Source: Bacillota bacterium (GTDB lineage Bacteria; Bacillota; UBA4882; UBA8346). Taken from it: DNA of 51,548 bases. The stretch is from positions 1 to 51,548 of the forward strand of contig JAKPCT010000286.1 in assembly GCA_029553165.1 (NCBI GenBank). The letters run 5' to 3'. Position 1 is the stretch's first letter. Each line of letters opens with the position of its first letter. The notes under the pieces were generated by a model, which made no database searches, was not told the DNA's origin, and saw only the letters and a program-made list of their open reading frames with translations. The position numbers and the translations under genes are program-made. Below, piece by piece: positions 17,893 to 26,195 of the stretch.

Positions 17893-18344
17893 TAAGCTTC
17901 TACTGATTCTTTCTTGGTTGTTTTCCTGGTCCTGGTCTTCTTTGGCTCTTCAGCCTCTGTTGCTGCTGCAGTTTCCTCTTTGGATGCTTTTACATTTTTC
18001 TTAGCAGCTTTGGTCTCAGTTGAACTTGAGATTCCGTCTTTAACGATCTTCTCAACCAATAAACTGGTGAACGGTTGACGATGACCATAACGCTTACGGA
18101 TATTTTTCTTAGCTTTATAATGGAAAACCAAGATTTTTTTGTCTTTATCATGGTGCATTACTTTGCAGTAAACAGTTGCTCCTTCAACATAAGGAGTTCC
18201 GATTAAAGTAGTTTCACCACCGATTAACAAAACTTTATCAATCTCAAAAGAAGAATCTACTTCAGCAGTTAATTTCTCTACTTTAATAAGGTCGCCCTCT
18301 TGAACCCGATATTGTTTACCACCACATTCGATAACAGCATACAT
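17892..18344 (-). CDS. rplU: 50S ribosomal protein L21 with long basic/acidic tail
   Basis: The first 103 or so residues are a normal L21: [18 protein letters not shown] at the start and [11 protein letters not shown] near the end of the core, which binds 23S rRNA. The remaining 47 or so residues are a low-complexity tail rich in Lys, Thr, Ala and Glu, ending [12 protein letters not shown]. Such a tail is beyond the family's usual length of about 103 and is probably disordered. The ATG at 18342-18344 is used because AGGTG lies nine bases upstream; the in-frame GTG four codons earlier is part of that SD. It is the first gene of the L21-Prp-L27 operon. Confidence 0.95.
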   Translation of the reverse strand: MYAVIECGGKQYRVQEGDLIKVEKLTAEVDSSFEIDKVLLIGGETTLIGTPYVEGATVYCKVMHHDKDKKILVFHYKAKKNIRKRYGHRQPFTSLLVEKIVKDGISSSTETKAAKKNVKASKEETAAATEAEEPKKTRTRKTTKKESVEA

Positions 18345-18356
18345 TATTAAATACAC

Positions 18357-18442
18357 CTCCCCGCTTCAGACTCGCCGAATTAGGTACACTTAACCGTGTT
18401 TTAAAACCTCTTCGAGCGGTTACAATGGGGTAAAAACCCACA
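18357..18442 (-). promoter_or_regulatory. Probable L21 leader RNA
   Basis: Between the promoter and rplU the transcript can fold with an outer CCGCT/AGCGG pairing whose 3' side runs into the SD GGGGAGG. Inside are small hairpins AACC/GGTT and GGT/ACC. Autoregulatory leaders before the L21 operon are known in Firmicutes. I see the pairing but cannot confirm a match to that RNA family. Confidence 0.5.
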
Positions 18443-18448
18443 TGTGAT

Positions 18449-18477
18449 ATAATAGCACTTTGCTCTTAAGAAGTCAA
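18449..18477 (-). promoter_or_regulatory. Sigma-A type promoter of rplU-prp-rpmA
   Basis: Minus strand -35 TTGACT (18472-18477), 17-base spacer, -10 TATTAT (18449-18454), about 105 bases before the rplU start. It lies directly after the rng stop, giving the ribosomal genes their own promoter. Confidence 0.85.
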
Positions 18478-18492
18478 CTAGAAAAACAGAAT

Positions 18493-20184
18493 TTAAACTG
18501 CAGTAACAATTCGGGCTTTAGCATAAGTCTTAAATGTTTTGGTTATTAAAACTTTGATAGTCTTCCCAACCAATAATGCGCCACCCTCAACATCAACCAC
18601 ATAACCTTCAATCCGGGCAATACCATCTCCGGAATTGGCAATGTGTGCTTCGGATACCTTCAGTTCCAGCTCCTGACCTTCACGGACCGGTAATGCTAAT
18701 GCTTCAATCTCTTTTTTGGTACCACTTGCCAACAGTCTGGTCTGGTAGAGGTCTAAATTTTCCTGGCCTTTAATAAAGAGCGTTTTATTTAAATTGTTTT
18801 CAATCTTCTCAAGATTGGCACCGCTTGGTCCGATCAGTAAGGAAGCGATCTGCGGATTAACTGCCAGTAAGATTGACTCATCAGATATGTTCCGCGCCAA
18901 CTGTTGGATCGCCCGCAATGCCCGATGAGCTAAGTAATCAAGTGAAGAAACATAACCGGTACCGTCACAATGCTCACACTCAGTTTGTAAAATCTCACGG
19001 AGGCTTTGGCGTACTTTTTTACGGGTTAACTCCAGTAAACCTAAAGAAGTAAAACCTAAGATATTGACTTTAATTTTATCCCGCTTAAATTCTTCTTCCA
19101 ACCTTTCAATGACCTTCGCCCGCTCTTCATCCGAGATCATATCGATAAAATCAATTACAATGATTCCCGCCAGATTGCGTAACCGGATCTGTCTGGCAAT
19201 CTCGGTTGCGGCCATCAGGTTGGTCTGAAATACCGTATCTTCAAGACTGGTCGTACCGGTGAATTTACCGGTATTGACATCGATTACCGTTAACGCTTCG
19301 GTCTGGTCAAAGATCAGATAAGCACCGCATTCCAGCCAAACCTTTCGTTTTAAGGCTTTGGCCAACTGATTTTCAACATTATAAACTTCGAATAACGGTT
19401 GTTCACCCTGATAGAATTGGACCCGGTTTTTGAAGGAAGGAGCCAGACTCTTAACCAATTCCAAAGCTTTATAATAGGCCTCGGAGTCATCAATTAGGAT
19501 ACTCGTAACATCTTTGCTTAGATAATCACGCAGGATACGATAAAGCAGATCATGATCCCGGTATAATAAGGAAGGACAAGGGCCTTTCTTGGCTTTTTTA
19601 AGGATCTTCTTCCAAACACTGATCAAAAACTCATAATCATTCTGTAATTCGGAAGCATCAACATCCTCCGCCACCGTCCGGACAATCAAGCCAACACCGG
19701 CCGACTTAAATTTGGAGACGATCTCTTTTAACCGTTCCCGCTCTGCCTCATTCTGAATTTTACGGGAAATTCCTATATAATCTACGGTCGGAATTAAAAC
19801 TAAATAACGACCGGGAATCGTGATCTGGGTTACAACCCGTGCCCCTTTCGTCCCAATCGGCTCTTTAATCATTTGGACAATCAGTTCCTCGCCTTCATGA
19901 AGCAGATCGGTTATTGAGACATTTTTAGGGTGTTCTGAAGACTCACTTTCGGTATCTTTAGGAAGTACATCATCAATATAGATAAATGCATTTTTCTCTT
20001 CCCCAATATTAATAAACGCAGCTTGCATTCCAGGCAGCACATTTTCAACTTTTCCCCGATAAATATTACCGGCGCGCCGCTGTTCATCAGGATACTCTAC
20101 CGCAAACTCAACCAGTTCATCATCCTCTAAAATGGCCACTCTGGTTTCGTTAATTCCGATATTAATCAGGATTTGTTTGACCAT
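18493..20184 (-). CDS. rng: Ribonuclease E/G family endoribonuclease
   Basis: This 563-residue enzyme cuts single-stranded RNA and matures rRNA and mRNA in the cytoplasm. It has an S1 domain from about residue 35 (NIYRGKVENVLPGMQAAFINIG), the catalytic core with metal-binding DVNTGKFTG and IVIDFIDM (the two catalytic aspartates) and the zinc-link CEHCDGTGYVSS near residue 405. The last 70 residues (from LPVREGQELELKV) look like a TRAM-type RNA-binding domain, seen in several Firmicute members. It follows the DUF2344 gene with a 17-base gap and precedes the L21 operon promoter, the usual context in clostridia. Confidence 0.95.
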   Translation of the reverse strand: MVKQILINIGINETRVAILEDDELVEFAVEYPDEQRRAGNIYRGKVENVLPGMQAAFINIGEEKNAFIYIDDVLPKDTESESSEHPKNVSITDLLHEGEELIVQMIKEPIGTKGARVVTQITIPGRYLVLIPTVDYIGISRKIQNEAERERLKEIVSKFKSAGVGLIVRTVAEDVDASELQNDYEFLISVWKKILKKAKKGPCPSLLYRDHDLLYRILRDYLSKDVTSILIDDSEAYYKALELVKSLAPSFKNRVQFYQGEQPLFEVYNVENQLAKALKRKVWLECGAYLIFDQTEALTVIDVNTGKFTGTTSLEDTVFQTNLMAATEIARQIRLRNLAGIIVIDFIDMISDEERAKVIERLEEEFKRDKIKVNILGFTSLGLLELTRKKVRQSLREILQTECEHCDGTGYVSSLDYLAHRALRAIQQLARNISDESILLAVNPQIASLLIGPSGANLEKIENNLNKTLFIKGQENLDLYQTRLLASGTKKEIEALALPVREGQELELKVSEAHIANSGDGIARIEGYVVDVEGGALLVGKTIKVLITKTFKTYAKARIVTAV

Positions 20185-20201
20185 TATTCATCCTCCGGTC
20201 T

Positions 20202-20882
20202 TCAACATAAATCCAACGGTCTAATAATTTGTTCTTGCTCCTCATACCATAATCCGGTCCGAATTAGATTGATTATCTCAACTGTTCTTGGCAGTAAATT
20301 AACGATTTCTTCGGGACGAAAATTGCCGTCATTACCAATTTTGCCTATTAATTCGAGTTGAATAATGTCCTCAGAAATTATTTCTATCTTTAAATTATGC
20401 AACAATTGACGAATATTGACCTGTTTTTGACCATTTTTATTGGTGCGGGTCACAATTACTTCTTTCCTGTTGACAATACTCGTTAATTCTTCAATAACTA
20501 AATTGCGATCTTCGGCAGGGACAAATAACTCCACCAAATAAGCTGCTCGATTGATGATCGCATTAAGGGGTTTCACTTTCTGACTGCATTTACGACCCTC
20601 GACAACCGCAATTCCACGAGGTAACGTACTATTTAAAACGCTGACTACCTTTTCCTGGTTCCAGTCTTCAGTCAACTGCAGATCAAAATATTCATCCTGA
20701 CTCGAAATTCCTACAGCTAATGCCGGGCCAAAACTCAACTTCGCATGGGGATGAAAACCCTCCGAAAATGCCAACGGCAGATTACCTCTTCGTAAAGCGC
20801 GTTCAATTGCCCGAATTAACTCCAAGTGAGATAAATACTTCAACTCATTGCCTTTTACAAAACGAATCCGATAATCAGGCAT
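20202..20882 (-). CDS. DUF2344 (TIGR03936) protein
   Basis: This 226-residue protein belongs to the family found beside, or fused to, a B12-binding-like radical SAM protein. The family opening YRIRFVKGNELKYLSHLELIRAIERALRR is clear, as are AFSEGFHPHAKLSFGPALAVG and the later EYFDLQL. The ATG at 20880-20882 has AGGTG six bases upstream and is preferred to a GTG three codons earlier. It overlaps the stop of the radical SAM gene by eight bases. Function is unproven; constant pairing with the radical SAM partner and position before rng suggest a role linked to RNA or ribosome modification. Confidence 0.9.
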   Translation of the reverse strand: MPDYRIRFVKGNELKYLSHLELIRAIERALRRGNLPLAFSEGFHPHAKLSFGPALAVGISSQDEYFDLQLTEDWNQEKVVSVLNSTLPRGIAVVEGRKCSQKVKPLNAIINRAAYLVELFVPAEDRNLVIEELTSIVNRKEVIVTRTNKNGQKQVNIRQLLHNLKIEIISEDIIQLELIGKIGNDGNFRPEEIVNLLPRTVEIINLIRTGLWYEEQEQIIRPLDLC

Positions 20883-22722
20883 TACGATCACCTACTATTT
20901 TTGTTCTTACTTTCAATTCACCACAAACTCCGCAATTCGGACAATAACCCTGACTGCAATCTTTAGTTAATTCGGCTTTTCGGGCCCGTTCATTCTCGGC
21001 AATTAAAAACTGTTTGCTGATCCCGGCATTTATATGTTCCCAAGGCAATACCTCTTCATAAGACCGTTCCCTGGAATAGAAATCAAGGTCTACCCCACTC
21101 TCCTGAAAAACATCCACCCATAATTGGTAATTAAAATAGTCACTCCAACTATCAAACTGGGCTCCTTGCTGCCATGCTTTTAAGATAACCTTACCCAGAC
21201 GCCGGTCGCCACGGGCAAAAACACCTTCCATACGACTGACTTTGGAATCATGCCAGTTTAATTCAAGGTGACGCCCCCGCAGGTTTTCTTTTAAATATTG
21301 TTGTTTGGCTAAGGTTTCTGCAATCGAAATCTGCCGTTCCCATTGGAATGGGGTATGGGCTTTAGGGACAAAAGTGGAAATACTCACCGTTATTCGTAAA
21401 GCATTTCCTTTCGGATAATATGTCTTACCAATTCGTTCGACTTCCTTACACATTTTAACAATGCCCTCAAGGTCGGCTTCTGTTTCAGTCGGCAATCCGA
21501 TCATAAAATAAAGCTTTAGTTTTTGCCAACCGGCTTTAAAAGCAGCATGAGCCGCATTGATCAAATCCGACTCCGTAACCCCCTTATTGATCACACACCG
21601 TAACCGGTCAGTCCCTGCTTCCGGGGCAAAAGTTAAACTCCCCTTACGATTACTCTGAAACTTCGCCGCTAAATCGACTGAAAATGAATCGATTCTCAAT
21701 GAAGGAAGCGAAACATTTACCTGCTTTGGAGTGAAACAACCACAGGCTTCGGTAATTAAATCCTCAATCTTACTGTAATCGGCACTGCTTAATGATGTTA
21801 ACGATAATTCTTCATAGCCCGTATCTTCAACCATCTTTTTCAAATTGTCCATAATGGTTTTGGGATCGCGTTCCCGGACCGGACGATAGATCATCCCAGC
21901 CTGACAAAAACGACAGCCCTTAGTGCAACCACGCTGAATTTCATAAGCAATCCGATCATGGACAATATCCATAAAAGGGACGATCCATTTACGTGGAATA
22001 AAGGTTTTATCAAAATCTCTGACAACCGCACGAACCGGATAATGTTCTGCTAACGGTTTAATCGCTTTGATGGTACCTTCAGCATAATATTCCACCTCAA
22101 AATAGCTAGGAATATAGACACCCGGAACCGCTGCCAATTGTTGCAACAACTCGGCCTTGGAACCCTTTTGCCCTTTCCAGGCTTGTACAATTTTTAAGAC
22201 TTCAAGCAGCAATTCTTCACCTTCGCCAAGCAGGAAGAAGTCGAAGAAATCAACCAATGGTTCAGGATTATAGGTACAAGGTCCGCCGGCAATAATCAAT
22301 GGGTCAGCTTCGGTCCGCTCGGAGGCTAACAGTGGAATCTTGGCTAAACTAAGCATTGTCAGAATATTGGTATAACTCATCTCATACTGCAGCGAAAATC
22401 CCACGACATCAAATTCGGCCAGTCCGCGTTTACTTTCCAACGCATAAAGCGGATAATCAACCTCTTGCAATAATTGTTGAAGATCGAACCACGGAGCATA
22501 AACCCGTTCTGCTAACATCGTTGGTTGTTCGTTAATCAATTCATACAGGATCCGTAAACCCAAATGTGACAAACCAATCTCATAGACGTCGGGAAATGCC
22601 AAGGCTACTTTAAGATCGGTCTGAGACCAATCCTTAACTTGAGTATTATATTCACCACCAATATAGCGCGTTGGCTTAGCAACTCTTCCAAGGCGGCTTT
22701 CTACTTTCTGCCAGTCAGTCAA
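20875..22722 (-). CDS. TIGR03960-type B12-binding-like radical SAM protein
   Basis: This 615-residue protein has an N-terminal cobalamin-binding-like domain (ALAFPDVYEIGLSHLGLRILYELIN at about 39-63; LIIAGGPCTYNPEPL) and a radical SAM core. The CxxxCxxC cluster motif is in EIQRGCTKGCRFCQAGMIYRPV near residue 255-275. The core should bind a 4Fe-4S cluster and S-adenosylmethionine. Late in the chain is a cluster CSQGYCPNCGVC, possibly metal binding. It starts at TTG (22720-22722) with AAGGAG seven bases upstream. The partner DUF2344 gene overlaps its 3' end. The reaction is unknown. Confidence 0.92.
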   Translation of the reverse strand: MTDWQKVESRLGRVAKPTRYIGGEYNTQVKDWSQTDLKVALAFPDVYEIGLSHLGLRILYELINEQPTMLAERVYAPWFDLQQLLQEVDYPLYALESKRGLAEFDVVGFSLQYEMSYTNILTMLSLAKIPLLASERTEADPLIIAGGPCTYNPEPLVDFFDFFLLGEGEELLLEVLKIVQAWKGQKGSKAELLQQLAAVPGVYIPSYFEVEYYAEGTIKAIKPLAEHYPVRAVVRDFDKTFIPRKWIVPFMDIVHDRIAYEIQRGCTKGCRFCQAGMIYRPVRERDPKTIMDNLKKMVEDTGYEELSLTSLSSADYSKIEDLITEACGCFTPKQVNVSLPSLRIDSFSVDLAAKFQSNRKGSLTFAPEAGTDRLRCVINKGVTESDLINAAHAAFKAGWQKLKLYFMIGLPTETEADLEGIVKMCKEVERIGKTYYPKGNALRITVSISTFVPKAHTPFQWERQISIAETLAKQQYLKENLRGRHLELNWHDSKVSRMEGVFARGDRRLGKVILKAWQQGAQFDSWSDYFNYQLWVDVFQESGVDLDFYSRERSYEEVLPWEHINAGISKQFLIAENERARKAELTKDCSQGYCPNCGVCGELKVRTKIVGDRNA

Positions 22723-22809
22723 TTGTATTCTCCTTCTAAAAATTAAACTTTGATTTCAAAGTGATCAAAATCAACTGATAACTAATGGTAAAACAAAATT
22801 AATTCTACA

Positions 22810-23703
22810 TCATCTTCCAGTTTTCTGCAAGCTAACACTTTTACTTTGTTGATTCAGCGTTTCCCTGAAAGTCGCTTTAAAGCCCTTATTAATCAGGGAA
22901 TCCCAGGCCAAATCCTCTTTAACAATTGTTAAACCCGATCTCCGATTGGAAATAAAAAAAAGCAAATACTCATTGGAACCATATTTTTTAAGCACTTCCC
23001 AGATCGAAGCCTCCGGCCTCACCAATACCGGTTTCAATTTTAAGCTGCCTTTATCTTCAAGCAGATTGAGTTTACGCTGTTGCTGTTTCCACAGTAGCTC
23101 TAAATGCGGCGGGTGAATTTGAAAAATATTATAGATGATCAACCCGGCAGTCAGGAGATAGAGCGCTCCTCCGGCCTGCCTGAAAATTTTCACTAAGCCA
23201 AAACCCAATAGACATAAAGCTACAAAGAGGGAAAGATGTTTCATCCTTTGGAACGACTTCTCCACACCCAAAAACTGATTGAGTATCGCATGGATTATTC
23301 TCCCGCCATCCAGTGGAAGCGCCGGGATCAGATTAACTGCACCAATTAGCAGATTGTAATTTTGCCAGCAATCCAGATAGAGATTGTTGAAACCTAAAAG
23401 TCGTAAATAGAAAACCCCAATCACCATCAACCAATTGATCAATGGGCCACTGACGGCAATCAACAACTCGGCTTGGGGATCAATCTCAAACAAGGAATCA
23501 AGCGCAATCCGTCCTCCAAAGAAAGTCAATCTTAGTTCGGACGCTTGATAGTCAAACAGATCTGCTGTTAGTATATGCGAAACCTCATGAATCAATAAAG
23601 CCCCGAACAACATACTCAACCCGATCAAATTTTCACCCTGGAGCAATATTAATAACGTTGAAACAACGAACGCTATTCCTATTCTGATGCTGATTTTACT
23701 CAT
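22810..23703 (-). CDS. spoIVFB: SpoIVFB-like site-2 metalloprotease (M50)
   Basis: This 297-residue polytopic membrane zinc protease has the HExxH motif in LLIHEVSHILTADLF near residue 40 and the second motif NLIPALPLDGGRIIHAIL (metal-binding Asp in LDG) near 125-142. A hydrophilic C-terminal part follows from about residue 200. In Bacillus, SpoIVFB cleaves pro-sigma-K in the membrane around the forespore. The gene order spoIVFA-spoIVFB-radical SAM-DUF2344-rng-rplU supports orthology. The ATG at 23701-23703 overlaps the spoIVFA stop as TGATG; a TTG one codon before is possible. Whether this species makes spores must be inferred from other genes; SpoIIP and SpoVAE are also in the window. Confidence 0.85.
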   Translation of the reverse strand: MSKISIRIGIAFVVSTLLILLQGENLIGLSMLFGALLIHEVSHILTADLFDYQASELRLTFFGGRIALDSLFEIDPQAELLIAVSGPLINWLMVIGVFYLRLLGFNNLYLDCWQNYNLLIGAVNLIPALPLDGGRIIHAILNQFLGVEKSFQRMKHLSLFVALCLLGFGLVKIFRQAGGALYLLTAGLIIYNIFQIHPPHLELLWKQQQRKLNLLEDKGSLKLKPVLVRPEASIWEVLKKYGSNEYLLFFISNRRSGLTIVKEDLAWDSLINKGFKATFRETLNQQSKSVSLQKTGR

Positions 23704-24461
23704 CAATTATTCACCAATACCGTTAACGGATCAATTGGTTGCCCATTGCGGGTGATTTCAAAGAGTAGTTCCGAATGAGCAGCTGAGCCTTTTTTTGCTA
23801 ATTTAGCAATAATTTCACCTGCCTTAACAAACTGGCCTACCTGGACCTGATGTTGTTCCAGATTGTGATAGATTGATCGCCAGCCATTAGAGTGATCGAC
23901 TATTATTAAGGAACCATCCGCGCCACTTGAAACCATCTCGATCCTTCCGTCAGCTACCACATGCACATCAGAACCGGTAGGAGCAATAATTTGAACTCCG
24001 GAACTGAAGCTTTTTGTCCCGTCACTAACTTGCCAACCAAACTGCTTTGCTAAACTGCCTTGGACCGGCCAAACCCAATTCCGGAAAGCTGTATCCTCAT
24101 ATGAAGCAGTATTGATCCCCTGCATCTGTTTGGAGATCTCTTCCATCTTAATCAAATTATTACCGGTAGCTATAATATTCTTAATAAAATCGGATTTAAT
24201 TATTATTCCAAAGGTATTTTCAGTAGATGCATTAACTGCATGATGCAATTGGCGCCGCCCCCACTTCATCCACCTGACATTACTGCCGGAGATTAACATT
24301 AAACCGATGAGGACGAATATTGATATAATCGTTTGAAACAAAACTTTTGAAGGATATTGCCCGGCTTCTTCCTCATAAGCTTCAATCATTTCACTTGCTT
24401 CAGAATCATCAGCTTCGGCAATCTGATCTTGAAAAACGTACAACTCATTGTTATTAAGCAT
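23703..24461 (-). CDS. spoIVFA: SpoIVFA-like membrane protein with degenerate M23 domain
   Basis: This 252-residue protein has an acidic N-terminal cytoplasmic part, one membrane helix (VLFQTIISIFVLIGLMLIS, about 41-59) and a C-terminal LytM/M23-like domain. That domain runs from WPVQGSLAKQFGW to HSELLFEITRNGQPIDP. The zinc ligands of active M23 peptidases are missing: the usual H-x-G-x-D-I motif reads SSGVQII and the H-x-H motif reads HSELLFE. That is what SpoIVFA looks like, an inactive regulator that holds SpoIVFB in check. It is translationally coupled to spoIVFB. The SD lies inside a strong hairpin (24463-24504). Confidence 0.82.
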   Translation of the reverse strand: MLNNNELYVFQDQIAEADDSEASEMIEAYEEEAGQYPSKVLFQTIISIFVLIGLMLISGSNVRWMKWGRRQLHHAVNASTENTFGIIIKSDFIKNIIATGNNLIKMEEISKQMQGINTASYEDTAFRNWVWPVQGSLAKQFGWQVSDGTKSFSSGVQIIAPTGSDVHVVADGRIEMVSSGADGSLIIVDHSNGWRSIYHNLEQHQVQVGQFVKAGEIIAKLAKKGSAAHSELLFEITRNGQPIDPLTVLVNN

Positions 24462-24462
24462 T

Positions 24463-24504
24463 AAAATTCCCCTCCCTTTTGCAATTATATGGGAGAGGAA
24501 TTTT
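24463..24504 (-). promoter_or_regulatory. SD-sequestering hairpin before spoIVFA
   Basis: On the minus strand 24491-24504 (5' arm, AAAATTCCTCTCCC) pairs with 24463-24476 (3' arm, GGGAGGGGAATTTT) over 14 base pairs with one U-G pair, around a 14-base loop. The 3' arm is the SD of spoIVFA, with the ATG starting two bases later. The structure should hide the ribosome site. A terminator is less likely, as the only U run is in the stem and the start codon follows. Confidence 0.6.
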
Positions 24505-24538
24505 TACTAGAACAATGACAAAATGTTAATTAAGTAAA

Positions 24539-24727
24539 TCAATCCGTTTCAATCGCTTCAGTCGGACAACTGTTAGCCGAATCCTGAACACAGTCTTCCA
24601 AATCTTCTGGCACCTCATCAACCGTCGCTTCGGCTTTTTCTTCATCATTCCAATCAAAAACTTCAGGACAGTTTGAGACACAAAGTCCACAACTGATACA
24701 TAAATCCTGACTGACACTTACTTTCAT
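24539..24727 (-). CDS. 4Fe-4S ferredoxin (single cluster)
   Basis: This 62-residue acidic ferredoxin has the motif CISCGLCVSNCPEVF at residues 9-23 and a distal CVQDSANSCPTEAI. It matches single-cluster [4Fe-4S] ferredoxins of anaerobic clostridia, which use Cys-x2-Cys-x2-Cys and a remote Cys-Pro. The extra cysteine at the start of the distal motif resembles the disulfide-forming pair of Fer4_13-type proteins. It carries electrons in the cytoplasm. The ATG follows an AGGGG SD. It lies 77 bases upstream of the spoIVFA start and could be on the same transcript. Confidence 0.92.
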   Translation of the reverse strand: MKVSVSQDLCISCGLCVSNCPEVFDWNDEEKAEATVDEVPEDLEDCVQDSANSCPTEAIETD

Positions 24728-24808
24728 CGTTTATCAACCCCTGATTTAAATAGTTAGTTGTTATTATTTCAACAACTCAACCAGATTATTCAAGGGTAGT
24801 GAATCTTT

Positions 24809-25591
24809 CTAGACCAATGATTGATAGAAAAAATTCAACAACAACCCGCCGAAGATCGCCAATGCGGTGCTCGCTAATGTACCAACCAAATAGTACTCTG
24901 CAAATTCTTTATTTTCTAAATCTTTATATCTGGCAATTGACTTGGCGGCAAAGATAAAACCTACTGTTGAAAGCGCTTGATTGATTACTAATGTGATGAT
25001 AATTAACCGTTCAAGAATACCAATCAGATAACCGATATTATAAATTTCTTCAACAATCTTCTTTCCTGCTTTAGCTTCACCTTTTCCCAACAGATAGAGC
25101 AGTTTCTTGATGAAGATCGCTCCACCCCAACAGCTATAAATATAGACAATTACAGCTAATAAAATTTTGATACCGTTTGCAACAGTTAATATCTCTGCTA
25201 AAACCGGTTTATGTGTAAGAATTAATTTGTAAAAAGAGCTTACTGTCTGATTGATATTCAAATCAAAAAATTGCCAGGTAATAAAGATAATTAACAGATG
25301 AACCACTTGATCAACAATAAACACAATAAAATCCGATACTTTATTTTTATTTTCAAATAATGATTTAAGCACATCAATTACGATATGTAAAACAGTAATT
25401 ATCGTAATATAGAAAAAGATTAATCCCGGTTGATAACAATGCAGCACCAACAACATAATCAACCAGATAATCACGGCATGTTTTAGAAAACCGGACCATT
25501 TTTTATTTCGTTTATCAGCGGCCATTTTATCGGTTTGCAACAGAAAATCCGCCGTGACATGAGCGATAATTGTCAGTAACAGAGCAATCAT
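24809..25591 (-). CDS. DUF3307 membrane protein
   Basis: This 260-residue polytopic protein has the DUF3307 opening: MIALLLTIIAHVTADFLLQTDKMA followed by FLKHAVIIW and later IDVLKSLFE. About seven hydrophobic segments are visible. The early His, Asp and Gln in HVTADFLLQ and the His in LKHA are family-conserved and suggest a membrane-embedded active site, but no activity is known. DUF3307 genes commonly neighbour SatD-family genes, as here, though a frameshifted gene lies between. The ATG has GGGAGG six bases upstream. A GCACCC/GGGTGC hairpin (25609-25626) lies just before the SD. Confidence 0.85.
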   Translation of the reverse strand: MIALLLTIIAHVTADFLLQTDKMAADKRNKKWSGFLKHAVIIWLIMLLVLHCYQPGLIFFYITIITVLHIVIDVLKSLFENKNKVSDFIVFIVDQVVHLLIIFITWQFFDLNINQTVSSFYKLILTHKPVLAEILTVANGIKILLAVIVYIYSCWGGAIFIKKLLYLLGKGEAKAGKKIVEEIYNIGYLIGILERLIIITLVINQALSTVGFIFAAKSIARYKDLENKEFAEYYLVGTLASTALAIFGGLLLNFFYQSLV

Positions 25592-25702
25592 TGATCCTCC
25601 CTATTCAAGCACCCATTTTCGGGTGCAATTATCATTTGCAACCTTTACAAGTTGCTACTATGTAATACTACCGGAAAAATCAACCGTTTTAATTGATTTA
25701 GT

Positions 25703-26163
25703 TTATCCTCCAATTCCTTTTCTATCTGACTTGAATGAGACACTATTGATATTATTACTATTTATGGTTTTAACTTCATTCCCGTTTTTTATCTCAGTAC
25801 CGACTTTTTCTTCTATTTTTCGGATACTTTCTTGAACACTTCTTAAATTATTGATAAATTTTTCAAAGTTACCACCAACCCCCACTTCAGCAAGTTGCTT
25901 TTTCAATATTGTATTGGCATTTTTTTATTTTGAATTTTTACTATTTCCTTCAAACAATCCTCTTTATGTTTATTCACAATTTCTTTTCCTGCCCCGTTTT
26001 TAATCCAACCTCTAATCTCAGCTTCCCGTTTTCTGAATTCGGCAAAATCCTTTTTAAACTGGATTCTTTCAGCGGATGTTAACTTTAACAATTTCTTTTT
26101 CATCTGGAGTAATTCTTCTCTTTGTTCACTATAAGATTTACCAAATCGTTGTTGATAATATAT
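25703..26163 (-). pseudogene. Frameshifted small gene between SatD and DUF3307
   Basis: Two adjacent reading frames make sense only together. The upstream part runs from about 26163 (first clear ATG at 26101-26103) to a stop at 25903; it is highly charged and helical, with EIRGWIKNGAGKE and NKHKEDCLKEIV. The downstream part in the next frame continues KNANTILKKQLAEVGVGG and NLRSVQESIRKIEEKV to 25703. The frames meet at a run of seven A (minus strand, plus 25920-25926), where one extra A would join them into a protein of roughly 135-155 residues. I do not recognise the protein. It may be a decayed gene, slippage during expression or a sequencing error. The upstream part also lacks a normal start with a well-placed SD. 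Confidence 0.5.
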
Positions 26164-26195
26164 CTCTCCTTAAAACATTACAAATTGCTATTTAT

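Noticed and set aside
24526-24717. 63-codon minus-strand frame overlapping the ferredoxin
   Set aside because: Alternative frame of the clear 4Fe-4S ferredoxin, with none of its cysteine motif.
25609-25626. GCACCC/GGGTGC hairpin before the DUF3307 gene as a terminator
   Set aside because: No T run follows on either strand; kept only as a note with the gene.
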